Of a DNA stretch of 64,000 nucleotides, positions 8,342-16,813 are shown piece by piece. Both the position numbers and the translations under genes were made by a program. The stretch is from contig CANRWP010000010.1 of assembly GCA_947643595.1 (NCBI GenBank), forward strand, positions 1 through 64,000, read 5' to 3'. How positions within the stretch are numbered: position 1 is the first letter of the stretch; every line of letters begins with the position of its first letter. This stretch comes from an uncultured bacterium. GTDB taxonomy: Bacteria; Bacillota; Clostridia; Lachnospirales; Lachnospiraceae. The notes under the pieces were generated by a model. It was not told where the DNA came from. It made no database searches and saw only the letters and a program-made list of their open reading frames with translations.

Positions 8342-9823
8342 TTGACTATGAGCGAATACTGGATTTTGGCGGCCATCCTCCTGCCGGTCATCGGCGGGGT
8401 GCTGACGCCGCTTCTCCCTTTTAAAAACAGAAAAATAATGATGTGGTATCTGGAGGCAGTCATGTTGGCTGCTTCGGCGATCGTCTGGAAGCTGATCTTA
8501 AGCGGGACGACGGAAGTGTTTCATATCGTTCACTTTGTGGAAGATCTGTCGATCTCCTTCAAGATCGACGGCATGTCGATGATCTTCGCGGGGTTAGTAT
8601 CTCTGCTGTGGCCGCCGGCGGTGCTTTACTCCTTTGAGTATATGGAGAGGGAGGAGCGGGAAAAGATCTTTTTCATGTTCTACAGTACGACATACGGCAT
8701 TACGCTGGGCATCGCTTTCGCATCGGATCTGCTGTCCATGTATTTTTTTTATGAACTTTTGACCTTGTCCACGGTGCCGCTGGTGCTGCACACTCTGAAG
8801 AGGGAAGCGGTTCTGGCGTCGAGGAAGTATCTGTACTATTCGATCGGCGGCGCGGCGTTCGCGATGATAGGACTGGTGTTTGTCATCATCTATGGCGTGA
8901 CCTGCGAGTTCCGGATGGGCGGCGTTCTGAATATGGCGCTGATCGGGGACCGGAAGAATCTGCTGCTTTGGGTTTATCTGCTCGCCTTTATGGGGTTTGG
9001 CGTGAAGGCGGCGATGTGGCCGATGGGTTCCTGGCTGCCGGATGCCGGTGTGGCGCCGACGCCGGTGACGGCTCTGCTGCACGCGGTGGCTGTTGTGAAG
9101 GCAGGGGTTTTCGCGATGATCCGGCTGACCTACTACAGTTTCGGCACTTCCTTTCTGCGGGGGACTTGGGTGCAGAGCGTGGTGATGGGTTTCGCGATGT
9201 TCACAATCCTCTACGGCTGCAGTATGGCGGTGAAGGAGACGCATTTCAAGAGGCGGCTGGCCTATTCCACAATCAGCAATCTGTCGTATGTCATTTTCGG
9301 CATCACGTTGTTGACGCCGCTCGGTCTGGCGGGGGCACTCTGCCATCTGGTGTGCCATGCGGTGATGAAGATCAACGCCTTCTTCTGTGCCGGGGCGTTT
9401 ATGCAGAAGACGGGGAAAAGCTATATCTATGAGGTGGAGGGCGTCGGCAGAAAGATGCCGGTCGTGTTCGGCTGTTTCATGGTCTCGGCGCTCGGCCTGA
9501 TGGGTACGCCGGGGCTTGCGGGTTTTATCAGCAAGTGGAATCTGGCGGCTGCTGCGGTGGAGAGTATGAATGTACAGGCGTATTTTGGCATCGGCTGCAT
9601 TCTGGTATCGGCGCTTTTGACGGCGATCTATATGATGGGTACGGTGATTCACGCCTTCTTCCCGGAGAAGAATTTTGACTACGGCATGCTTGCGGGCGTG
9701 ACGGATCCGGGCTGGAGGATGTGTGTGCCGCTTCTTGTATTCTCGGTCAGTACTGTGGCGCTGGGGATGTTCGCCGGACCGCTTGTGGAATTTTTCCGGG
9801 CTGTTGCGGCGGGGGTTTGCTGA
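8342..9823 (+). CDS. MrpD/NuoM-like proton-translocating antiporter subunit (3)
   Basis: 493 aa; ATG at 8348 (MSEYWILAAIL) also possible; FYELLTLSTVPLV and GVKAAMWPMGSWLPDAGVAPTPVTALLHAVAVVKAGV. Confidence 0.9.
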   Translation: MTMSEYWILAAILLPVIGGVLTPLLPFKNRKIMMWYLEAVMLAASAIVWKLILSGTTEVFHIVHFVEDLSISFKIDGMSMIFAGLVSLLWPPAVLYSFEYMEREEREKIFFMFYSTTYGITLGIAFASDLLSMYFFYELLTLSTVPLVLHTLKREAVLASRKYLYYSIGGAAFAMIGLVFVIIYGVTCEFRMGGVLNMALIGDRKNLLLWVYLLAFMGFGVKAAMWPMGSWLPDAGVAPTPVTALLHAVAVVKAGVFAMIRLTYYSFGTSFLRGTWVQSVVMGFAMFTILYGCSMAVKETHFKRRLAYSTISNLSYVIFGITLLTPLGLAGALCHLVCHAVMKINAFFCAGAFMQKTGKSYIYEVEGVGRKMPVVFGCFMVSALGLMGTPGLAGFISKWNLAAAAVESMNVQAYFGIGCILVSALLTAIYMMGTVIHAFFPEKNFDYGMLAGVTDPGWRMCVPLLVFSVSTVALGMFAGPLVEFFRAVAAGVC

Positions 9824-9839
9824 AAGGGGGGAGGTCTCC

Positions 9840-11930
9840 ATGGTGAGTTATCTGGTATATGGGCTTGTCTTTTGGCCGATGGCGGGGGCGTTTTTGTCCT
9901 GTGTGTTGGGCAGGAGACATAAAAAATACAGGGATTATTTTGTCGGCGGCGCTGCCGTCCTGGAATTCGGACTGGCGTCGGCTTTGCTGTATCAGCGCAT
10001 CACAGGCGGGATGATAGGAGGGATCATAGGGCAGCCCGGCATCTGCGGTATGGGGCTTTCCTTTACGGTGGACGGATTTCGGGCTGTCTATGTCTGCATC
10101 GCGGCGTTTATGTGGATGGGGGCTTCTCTGTTTTCGATAGAGTATTTTGCGCATTACCGGAACAGGAACCGGTATTATCTGTTCTGGCTTGTCACGCTGG
10201 GAGCGACGGAGGCGGTCTTTCTGTCGGCTGATCTGCTTACGACGTTTGTTTTTTTTGAGATCATGTCCTTTGCATCCTACGTCTGGGTGGCGCAGGATGA
10301 GAGACAGGAGTCTTTGCGGGCGGCGGCGACCTATCTGGCGGTGGCGGTGATAGGAGGCCTTGTGATGCTGATGGGGCTGTTTCTTCTGTATCATCAGGCG
10401 GGAACGCTGGAGATCGATAAGCTCCGGGAAGCCTGCCGGGGAAAGGATGTCTATGCGTCGGCGTTTTGCATGTTGTTCGGTTTCGGCGCGAAGGCAGGGA
10501 TATTTCCGCTGCACATCTGGCTGCCGAAGGCGCATCCGGTGGCGCCCGCCCCTGCAAGCGCGCTGCTTTCGGGCATTCTGACAAAGACGGGTATCTTCGG
10601 TGTGCTGGTGATCAGCTGCAAGATCCTTCTGCACGACGCACTCTGGGGTTCGCTCATTCTGGCGCTGGGCGTGCTGACAATGGTGATCGGCGCGGTGCTT
10701 GCGCTGTTTTCGATCGATTTCAAGAGGACGCTCGCCTGCTCCTCAGTCTCTCAGATCGGTTTTATCCTGGTGGGGATCGGTATGCAGGGACTGTTGGGGG
10801 AGGAAAACGCTACGGCGGTGCGGGGAAGCTTTCTCCATATGGTGAATCATTCGCTGTTCAAGCTGGTTTTATTTATGATAGCAGGTGTTATTTATATGAA
10901 TCTGCACAGGCTGGACCTGAATGAGATCAGGGGCTTTGGCAGAAAGAAACCTCTTCTTGCCTTTCTCTATCTGATGGGAGCCCTGGGCATCGGCGGTGTG
11001 CCGTTATGGAGCGGTTATATCAGCAAAACGCTGCTGCATGAAAGTGTCGTGGAATATTCGAGAAAGTTGTCAGAGGGAATAATAACGCCTGTGTTTTTTT
11101 CTGCGGGTGGAATGAAAGTCGTAGAATGGGCGTTTCTGATCAGCGGCGGCCTGACTGTGGCGTACATGACGAAGCTGTTCGCGGCGGTCTTTGTGGAGAA
11201 AAATAACGACGCGGCACTGCAGGAGAAGTATGACGCTCAAAAAAATTATATGAGTCCGCTGAGCGCCGGGGTATTGCTTTTGGGAGGCCTGCTGTTCCCG
11301 GTCATGGGGATGTTGCCGGGGATAACGATGAACAGGCTGGCGGATCTGGGACAGGGATTTATGGGGCTTGCGAAGGCCGGCGAGAGGGTTTCCTATTTCA
11401 GTCCCGGCAATCTGAAGGGAGGCCTGATTTCCATTGCGATCGGCGTGGTTCTCTATCTTCTGGCGGTACGCGGATGGATGATGAAGCGCGGCGGGAACAG
11501 TGTCTATATAGACAGATGGCCGAAGGTTTTGGATCTGGAGGAGTATCTCTACAGGCCGGTTCTGCTTGTCATGCTGCCGAAGGTCTGCTGCGGCGTCTGC
11601 GGCGCCCTGGATATGCTGGTGGATGCGGTGGTGGTGCTTCTGCGGAAGACAGTCTACAGGGACCACACGAAGATGAGCGAGCTGAAGGAAGGAAACTGGT
11701 TTACGTATATTCTGGGAAGCGCGATGAACAATATCTGCGGGATCATGAATTGCATCTTCTGGAAAAAGCATCCGAATAAAATAAATTATAAACACAAACT
11801 GGCGCTCGACTACTGGGGGTTACGGGAGACGATCTATATGATCACAAGGAGCCTTTCCTATGGGCTGATCCTCTTCTCCATCGGGCTTTGCGCGACGTTG
11901 ATCTATCTGTTGGTGGGGGCGGTGAAATGA
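9840..11930 (+). CDS. NuoL/MrpA-like antiporter subunit (4)
   Basis: 697 aa from ATG 9840 (MVSYLVYGLVFWPMAG); VFFEIMSFASYVWV and GAKAGIFPLHIWLPKAHPVAPAPASALLSGILTKTG; extra C-terminal extension with TM-like segment. Confidence 0.88.
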   Translation: MVSYLVYGLVFWPMAGAFLSCVLGRRHKKYRDYFVGGAAVLEFGLASALLYQRITGGMIGGIIGQPGICGMGLSFTVDGFRAVYVCIAAFMWMGASLFSIEYFAHYRNRNRYYLFWLVTLGATEAVFLSADLLTTFVFFEIMSFASYVWVAQDERQESLRAAATYLAVAVIGGLVMLMGLFLLYHQAGTLEIDKLREACRGKDVYASAFCMLFGFGAKAGIFPLHIWLPKAHPVAPAPASALLSGILTKTGIFGVLVISCKILLHDALWGSLILALGVLTMVIGAVLALFSIDFKRTLACSSVSQIGFILVGIGMQGLLGEENATAVRGSFLHMVNHSLFKLVLFMIAGVIYMNLHRLDLNEIRGFGRKKPLLAFLYLMGALGIGGVPLWSGYISKTLLHESVVEYSRKLSEGIITPVFFSAGGMKVVEWAFLISGGLTVAYMTKLFAAVFVEKNNDAALQEKYDAQKNYMSPLSAGVLLLGGLLFPVMGMLPGITMNRLADLGQGFMGLAKAGERVSYFSPGNLKGGLISIAIGVVLYLLAVRGWMMKRGGNSVYIDRWPKVLDLEEYLYRPVLLVMLPKVCCGVCGALDMLVDAVVVLLRKTVYRDHTKMSELKEGNWFTYILGSAMNNICGIMNCIFWKKHPNKINYKHKLALDYWGLRETIYMITRSLSYGLILFSIGLCATLIYLLVGAVK

Positions 11931-11972
11931 CCGCCCTTAAACAGTGGGGAATACTTGCACTGCATATTTTTT

Positions 11973-12034
11973 GTAAAATATACTTGACAAAATGAAAACA
12001 ATGGAATATGATAAACATGTAAGATATATTTTAC
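11973..12034 (+). promoter_or_regulatory. Candidate operator pair flanking the promoter
   Basis: GTAAAATATAC (11973-11983) and imperfect palindrome GTAAGATATATTTTAC (12019-12034) bracket the -35/-10 elements. Confidence 0.45.
11984..12012 (+). promoter_or_regulatory. Sigma-A-type promoter upstream of the XRE regulator
   Basis: TTGACA (11984-11989) - 17 bp - TATGAT (12007-12012). Confidence 0.85.
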
Positions 12035-12069
12035 GTAATGTCAGATGAGAAAGCTCAAAAGAGGTGAAA

Positions 12070-12291
12070 ATGAAAAATCTGAGATTAAAGTCCGCGAGAG
12101 CGGCACTCGATATGTCCCAGCAACAGCTTGCGGAAGCGGTGGGTGTGTCGAGGCAGACAATAAATGCTATAGAAAAGGGGGATTATAATCCCACGATCAA
12201 ACTGTGCAGGGCGATCTGCAGGGCGCTTGGAAAAACGCTGGATGATCTGTTCTGGGAGGAGGAAGAAGAAAATGAAGAAACAGAAAAATAA
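12070..12291 (+). CDS. XRE-family transcriptional regulator
   Basis: LKSARAALDMSQQQLAEAVGVSRQTINAIEKGDYNPTIKLCRAICRALGKTLDDLF; RBS AAAGAGGTG favours ATG 12070 over the track's GTG 12064. Confidence 0.92.
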   Translation: MKNLRLKSARAALDMSQQQLAEAVGVSRQTINAIEKGDYNPTIKLCRAICRALGKTLDDLFWEEEEENEETEK

Positions 12292-12745
12292 TCTGGACGA
12301 GAGGCAGGAACTTGATGCGCTGAAAGTGGAGAGCAGAGGCTTAATGCTCATGTATCTGGGGCTGACGGCATCGATTATAATACAGATGTTTTTATACGGG
12401 CAGAATGCCCTCAGATATGTGGCGGGAGAGACGATCGTGCTGTGTATGGGGAGTATCTACAGTGTGGCGGCCAGTCTCAGAAAGGGCATATGGGACAGGA
12501 GGCTGGCGGCGTCAGCGAAATCAAATCTGGATGTCAGCTTTATTATCTCGGGACTGTTCGCGCTGCTGTTTGGTATCCTCAGCTATGTGAGGTTCGGCAT
12601 GGGCAAGGTTGCGTTTGAGAGCGCGTTGATCTTTTTCGTTTCCATGTTTCTGGTGTGTTATGCGGTGTTGATGGGTATGCTGATCGTCTACAAAAGAAGA
12701 CAGAAAAAGATGAATGAGGCGGAGGAAGAGGAGGAAAGATTATGA
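12272..12745 (+). CDS. Small multi-TM membrane protein (DUF6773-like)
   Basis: ATG 12272, overlaps XRE stop; four TM-like segments and NLDERQELDALKVESRGLMLMYLGL N-terminus. Confidence 0.6.
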   Translation: MKKQKNNLDERQELDALKVESRGLMLMYLGLTASIIIQMFLYGQNALRYVAGETIVLCMGSIYSVAASLRKGIWDRRLAASAKSNLDVSFIISGLFALLFGILSYVRFGMGKVAFESALIFFVSMFLVCYAVLMGMLIVYKRRQKKMNEAEEEEERL

Positions 12746-13623
12746 AAAAACTTCTGTTGGTCTACAATCCCGTATCCGGTATGACAAAGACAAGGCTCAG
12801 TTTGCAGAAGGCGGTGGAGTTCTATGACAGCCATGACTATCTTGTCACAGTATGTCTTGTCAGGCGGCTGGAGGATTTTGAAAAAGTTATCGATTTTAAA
12901 TCCTTCGACAGGATCGTGTGCAGCGGCGGAGACGGGACTCTGAATATTACGGTCTCTTTCCTGATTCGGAAGAATCTGCCGGCACAGATCGCCTATATCC
13001 CGTCCGGTTCCACCAACGATTTTGCCTACAGTCTGGGGATTTCCGGGGACGTCGATGCGCTGCTGCAAAACACTGTGGAGGGAACCCCCAGGTGGATCGA
13101 CGTGGGGCGCTTTAACACATCCAGATATTTTCTGTATGTGGCGGCCTTCGGACTTTTCACGAAGGTTTCCTATACGACCTCCCAGAAGGCGAAAAATCTG
13201 CTGGGACATGCCGCCTATATTCTGGAGGGGATCAAGAGTCTTGCCGATCTGAAGAGCTATCATATGACAGCGCAGCTGGAGGAAGAGGAGGTGGAAGGCG
13301 ACTACATTCTCGGCATGGTCACAAACTCTCTGTCCATCGGCGGGTTTAAAAATATCCTGCCCGTCGATACCGCGCTGGATGACGGATTGTTTGAGATAGT
13401 GTTAGTCAGGATGCCAAAGAGCCTTGGGGCATTGAATGAGATCGTTCTTTCCCTGCTTAGTGAAAAACCGGAGGAGAACCAGCACATTTTTTACAGAAAG
13501 ACTTCCAGAGCAATACTGCGGTCGGAAGAAAGGATATCCTGGGCGCTGGACGGAGAGTTCGGCGGGGAGGAGGATGTCGTGCGGATCGAGAACAGGAGGA
13601 AGCTGCTCTCGATCATATGCTGA
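12742..13623 (+). CDS. Diacylglycerol/lipid kinase family protein (YegS/DagK-like)
   Basis: LLVYNPVSGMTK, CSGGDGTLNITVS, IAYIPSGSTNDFAYSLGI, DDGLFEIVLV, SWALDGEFGGEEDVV. Confidence 0.92.
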   Translation: MKKLLLVYNPVSGMTKTRLSLQKAVEFYDSHDYLVTVCLVRRLEDFEKVIDFKSFDRIVCSGGDGTLNITVSFLIRKNLPAQIAYIPSGSTNDFAYSLGISGDVDALLQNTVEGTPRWIDVGRFNTSRYFLYVAAFGLFTKVSYTTSQKAKNLLGHAAYILEGIKSLADLKSYHMTAQLEEEEVEGDYILGMVTNSLSIGGFKNILPVDTALDDGLFEIVLVRMPKSLGALNEIVLSLLSEKPEENQHIFYRKTSRAILRSEERISWALDGEFGGEEDVVRIENRRKLLSIIC

Positions 13624-13628
13624 GCTGC

Positions 13629-15248
13629 TTAATTGTACTGGGGAACGTTTCCATCCGGCACCGGCATCTGCACATCCGGAGAGATGGTTCCCTCCTGGGG
13701 CGGGATCTGCACATCGGGAGAGGCAGTTCCGCCCGGTACCGGAATCTGTGCATCAGGAAGCGGAGGAAGTGCGATCGCAGGCTCCTGTTCTGCAGGCGTG
13801 ATACTTACCGGTACTTCTTCGCCGGAAAGATTGGTCGCATGGGGTTGTTCTGTTCCGCTTAAATGGTAGCACAAAACCGGAATCCCCTGCTCAATGTTTT
13901 CGTAGATCGTTGCGGCGACGGCGGGCGGCAGGTTGATGCAGCCGTGGGAGCCGTTCGTCTTGTAGATGGATCCGCCGAACGTGGAACGCCAGGAACTGTC
14001 ATGCATGCCGACATTCCCGTTAAAGGGCATCCAGTAAGAGACCGGCGTCCGATAATTTTGTCCTTTCAGAGTAGCGTTCCGCTCTTTGTAGGTAAGGGAG
14101 TACGCGCCGTCCGGCGTAGCGTTTCCTCTGGAGGGATTCCCGGAAACAAAGTCCGATTCGATGACCAGCTCGCCGTCCTTGTAAAAAAACAGGTGTTGAG
14201 CGGTGAGATTGATCTCCACATAAGTATCGCCGTAGTCCGGATCGCCATGACTTGCCGCTTCCATGAGATAGACAGGCTCCCTGTCCGTGCTTTCGCCTCT
14301 GCCGATGATCTCCATCAGCTTATCCACTTCCGTCTCCTTGTCGAGCATCCACCCGTAATAGCCGTTTTTGATCGTGACTGTTTCGCCGTATGAAGTTTTC
14401 AATGTTTTGGAGGAGTAAGCCGTATTGTATTTTTTGGCAAGTTCTTTTATGTATTCTGCCACGGCCTCCCGGTCTATCTTTCTTCTTCCGCTCCTGCTCA
14501 CGGAGATCCACCTGGAGAGCGTATCGCCATCGAGCACTTCCGTCTGATCGCCGAACTTATAAGTGACAGTCATGTCAGAATAAGACTGTACAAGAGCCAG
14601 CTGCTCCTTCAGGGCGTTGTCCTCCGCGGAAATTTCGGGTGCCCTGTAGATGCCGGCCTCCCGGAAAGAAAGGGTATTCTCCATACGGCAGACCGCGTCC
14701 GCCACAGCTTCAAAGAGCCTGTCTTCCGATATTTCATTGCCCGGTACTTCCGGAACGATCTGATAACCGATGCCGTTTTCATAGATGACAAAGGCATTTT
14801 CGGGGGAGATCCATTTGCTTTTATCCATGCAGGACAGAGAATCAATAACGGAACGAAGTTTTTCCTCATCGTAGGAGACAGAGATAGAATATTCTTTTTC
14901 GCGGAAGGCTTCGAGTCCCCAGGTAATCATGTTCTGGCCGCTCAGGATGAGCTGAAGATTGTCGTCATTTTCAACGTGCAGACCGATATCGCTGCCGGAG
15001 ATAGTTTCCGTGTTCTCCCCGTCGTCCTCGATCAAAGTCAAAGTGTATGTGGAAGCGCCGGCGTTTACGGCCTCCTGCGCCTGCGCGCAGTTAAGCCCGG
15101 ACACATTGATTCCGTTGACAATAGTGCCGGGGAAAAATACGTTCCGGTAGGTGGAGCCGATCAGGAGATACAGGATAATTATCGCACCGAGAGCGATACC
15201 CAGGATCAAAGGTGATTTGGAGGATGCTTTTTTCTTTTCTTTCCGCAT
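13629..15248 (-). CDS. L,D-transpeptidase (YkuD) with peptidoglycan-binding-like N-terminal region
   Basis: N-terminal TM; YkuD motif YKTNGSHGCINLPPAVAATIYENIEQGIPVLCY; C-terminal Pro-rich repeats. Confidence 0.92.
   Translation of the reverse strand: MRKEKKKASSKSPLILGIALGAIIILYLLIGSTYRNVFFPGTIVNGINVSGLNCAQAQEAVNAGASTYTLTLIEDDGENTETISGSDIGLHVENDDNLQLILSGQNMITWGLEAFREKEYSISVSYDEEKLRSVIDSLSCMDKSKWISPENAFVIYENGIGYQIVPEVPGNEISEDRLFEAVADAVCRMENTLSFREAGIYRAPEISAEDNALKEQLALVQSYSDMTVTYKFGDQTEVLDGDTLSRWISVSRSGRRKIDREAVAEYIKELAKKYNTAYSSKTLKTSYGETVTIKNGYYGWMLDKETEVDKLMEIIGRGESTDREPVYLMEAASHGDPDYGDTYVEINLTAQHLFFYKDGELVIESDFVSGNPSRGNATPDGAYSLTYKERNATLKGQNYRTPVSYWMPFNGNVGMHDSSWRSTFGGSIYKTNGSHGCINLPPAVAATIYENIEQGIPVLCYHLSGTEQPHATNLSGEEVPVSITPAEQEPAIALPPLPDAQIPVPGGTASPDVQIPPQEGTISPDVQMPVPDGNVPQYN
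13650..13757 (-). repeat. Short coding repeats in the L,D-transpeptidase C-terminus
   Basis: Three degenerate copies of (S)PD[AV]Q[IM]P-x(2-4)-G in PDAQIPVPGGTASPDVQIPPQEGTISPDVQMPVPDGN. Confidence 0.75.
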
Positions 15249-15367
15249 ATGTAAAATAGCCTTCCCTTGTTATGTCTATATCATTATCTTATGAAAAGTT
15301 GCTTCAATTTTTACTCCTTTTATTATAAAACAATGTATTGGAAAAAGCAAAGGCATATAATGACAAA

Positions 15368-15405
15368 GAGCGCCGCTCGATCACTTTCCGGATCAGGCGG
15401 CGCTC
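15368..15405 (-). terminator. Terminator downstream of rubredoxin
   Basis: GAGCGCCGC ... GCGGCGCTC stem, T-rich on the minus strand. Confidence 0.75.
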
Positions 15406-15419
15406 AAAGCGACTTTTAC

Positions 15420-15590
15420 TTAAGGCGTCTCAACAACCTTCTTAAACATGGATTTGTCGATACCGCAGATCGGGCATCTCCAGTCATCGGGAATATCTGT
15501 GAAAGCTGTGCCGGGAGCGATACCGTGCTCCGGATCACCTTTCGCGGGATCATAAGTGTAACCACAGGGATTGCAAAAATATTTGTCCAT
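15420..15590 (-). CDS. Rubredoxin (absent from the provided ORF track; <60 aa)
   Basis: Translated by hand: [56 protein letters not shown], with CxxC...CPxC rubredoxin knuckles. Confidence 0.95.
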   Translation of the reverse strand: MDKYFCNPCGYTYDPAKGDPEHGIAPGTAFTDIPDDWRCPICGIDKSMFKKVVETP

Positions 15591-15626
15591 AATAAAGTCT
15601 CCTTATCATTTGTTTTTATTTATAGG

Positions 15627-16166
15627 TTAACCAAAGTATCTCTCAAGCAGGCCCTTGAATGCTTTGCCGTGTCTTGCCTCGTCTCTTGCCATCTCATGAA
15701 CGGTGTCATGAATCGCGTCGAGGTTGGCAGCTTTCGCCCTCTTAGCGAGATCAAACTTACCGGCTGTAGCGCCGTTCTCAGCTTCCACTCTCATCTCAAG
15801 ATTCTTCTTTGTGGAATCTGTCACAACTTCTCCGAGCAGTTCAGCAAATTTAGCAGCGTGCTCTGCCTCTTCGTAAGCTGCTTTCTCCCAGTAGAGACCG
15901 ATCTCCGGATAACCTTCTCTGTGAGCTACTCTTGCCATAGCGAGGTACATACCAACCTCGGAGCACTCGCCGTTGAAGTTGGCTCTCAGATCTTCCAGAA
16001 TATCCTCGGAAACACCCTGTGCCACTCCTACAACATGCTCTGCAGCCCATGTCATCTCTCCGCTTTGAGCAGTGAACTTCTCAGCGGGAGCATTACACTG
16101 AGGACATTTCTCAGGAGCCTGATCTCCCTCATGAACGTAACCGCATACCTGACATACAAATTTCAT
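15627..16166 (-). CDS. rbr: Reverse rubrerythrin (N-terminal rubredoxin-like knuckle + ferritin-like diiron domain)
   Basis: [31 protein letters not shown] then diiron Glu/His motifs [36 protein letters not shown]. Confidence 0.95.
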   Translation of the reverse strand: MKFVCQVCGYVHEGDQAPEKCPQCNAPAEKFTAQSGEMTWAAEHVVGVAQGVSEDILEDLRANFNGECSEVGMYLAMARVAHREGYPEIGLYWEKAAYEEAEHAAKFAELLGEVVTDSTKKNLEMRVEAENGATAGKFDLAKRAKAANLDAIHDTVHEMARDEARHGKAFKGLLERYFG

Positions 16167-16245
16167 TGTTTTTCTCCTTTTCTCTTTTATGATATATTAT
16201 TGTTTATTCAAACCGGGAAAATCCCCGATTGTAACCACTTTTCTA

Positions 16246-16638
16246 TCAGGCCTCCGCCCTTTTGCAGCAGTTGCCGCATACCCCGTAAAAATAAGTGATA
16301 TGCCCCGCGATCTGTCCGTCGAAATTGACGCCCGCTATGTCTTTTATAGTGTCGATATTCTGCATCTGCAGATCGATCACGCTGCCGCATTCCTTACAGA
16401 TAAAATGATAATGCGGAAAAGTTTTCGCGTCGAAATGATCCACGCCGTCCCCCACGTTCAGCTTTTGAATCTCGCCGAGATCCGTCAAAAGCTGAAGGTT
16501 CCGATAGACGGTGCCGAGGCTTATATTCGGAAAAGTCTCCCGGACTTCCATATAGACCATATCTGCGGTCGGATGGTCTTCTCTGTTTATAAGGCAGTCC
16601 TTGATCACTTCCCGCTGCCGGCTGTATTTCAGTGCCAT
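16246..16638 (-). CDS. perR: Fur-family regulator, PerR-like
   Basis: MALKYSRQREVIKDCLINREDHPTADMVYMEVRETFPNISLGTVYRNLQLLTDLGEIQKL...HYHFICKECGSVID...CGNCCK; RBS AAGGAGATG supports start at 16638, not 16668. Confidence 0.88.
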   Translation of the reverse strand: MALKYSRQREVIKDCLINREDHPTADMVYMEVRETFPNISLGTVYRNLQLLTDLGEIQKLNVGDGVDHFDAKTFPHYHFICKECGSVIDLQMQNIDTIKDIAGVNFDGQIAGHITYFYGVCGNCCKRAEA

Positions 16639-16656
16639 GTCATCTCCTTGTATAAA

Positions 16657-16675
16657 AATAGGAATCATTACTATT
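16657..16675 (-). promoter_or_regulatory. Candidate PerR box
   Basis: AATAGGAAT-C-ATTACTATT near-perfect palindrome (one mismatched pair) just upstream of the perR RBS. Confidence 0.65.
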
Positions 16676-16813
16676 TTAATATAACATAATTTTTTACCTT
16701 GTCAACACTCTGTACTCATTTTTATATTTTTTTAAGAAGATTATTCTTCTCTTTTTACAAAAAAAAGGCGGGAATGTGCTATACTATTTACAAAATTCGG
16801 GGAAACGGTAACT

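Noticed and set aside
8594-9841. 415-aa minus-strand ORF opposite the third MrpD-like gene
   Set aside because: Arg/His/Pro-rich shadow ORF caused by GC-rich coding on the opposite strand; the plus-strand gene has clear family motifs and RBS.
16188-16215. Second PerR box upstream of the rubrerythrin gene
   Set aside because: The AT-rich stretch (TTTATGATATATTATTGTTTAT) does not form a convincing 7-1-7 palindrome, unlike the site upstream of perR.
15267-16298. 343-aa plus-strand ORF across the rubredoxin/rubrerythrin region
   Set aside because: Antisense to two unmistakable iron-protein genes; its translation has no recognisable domain.
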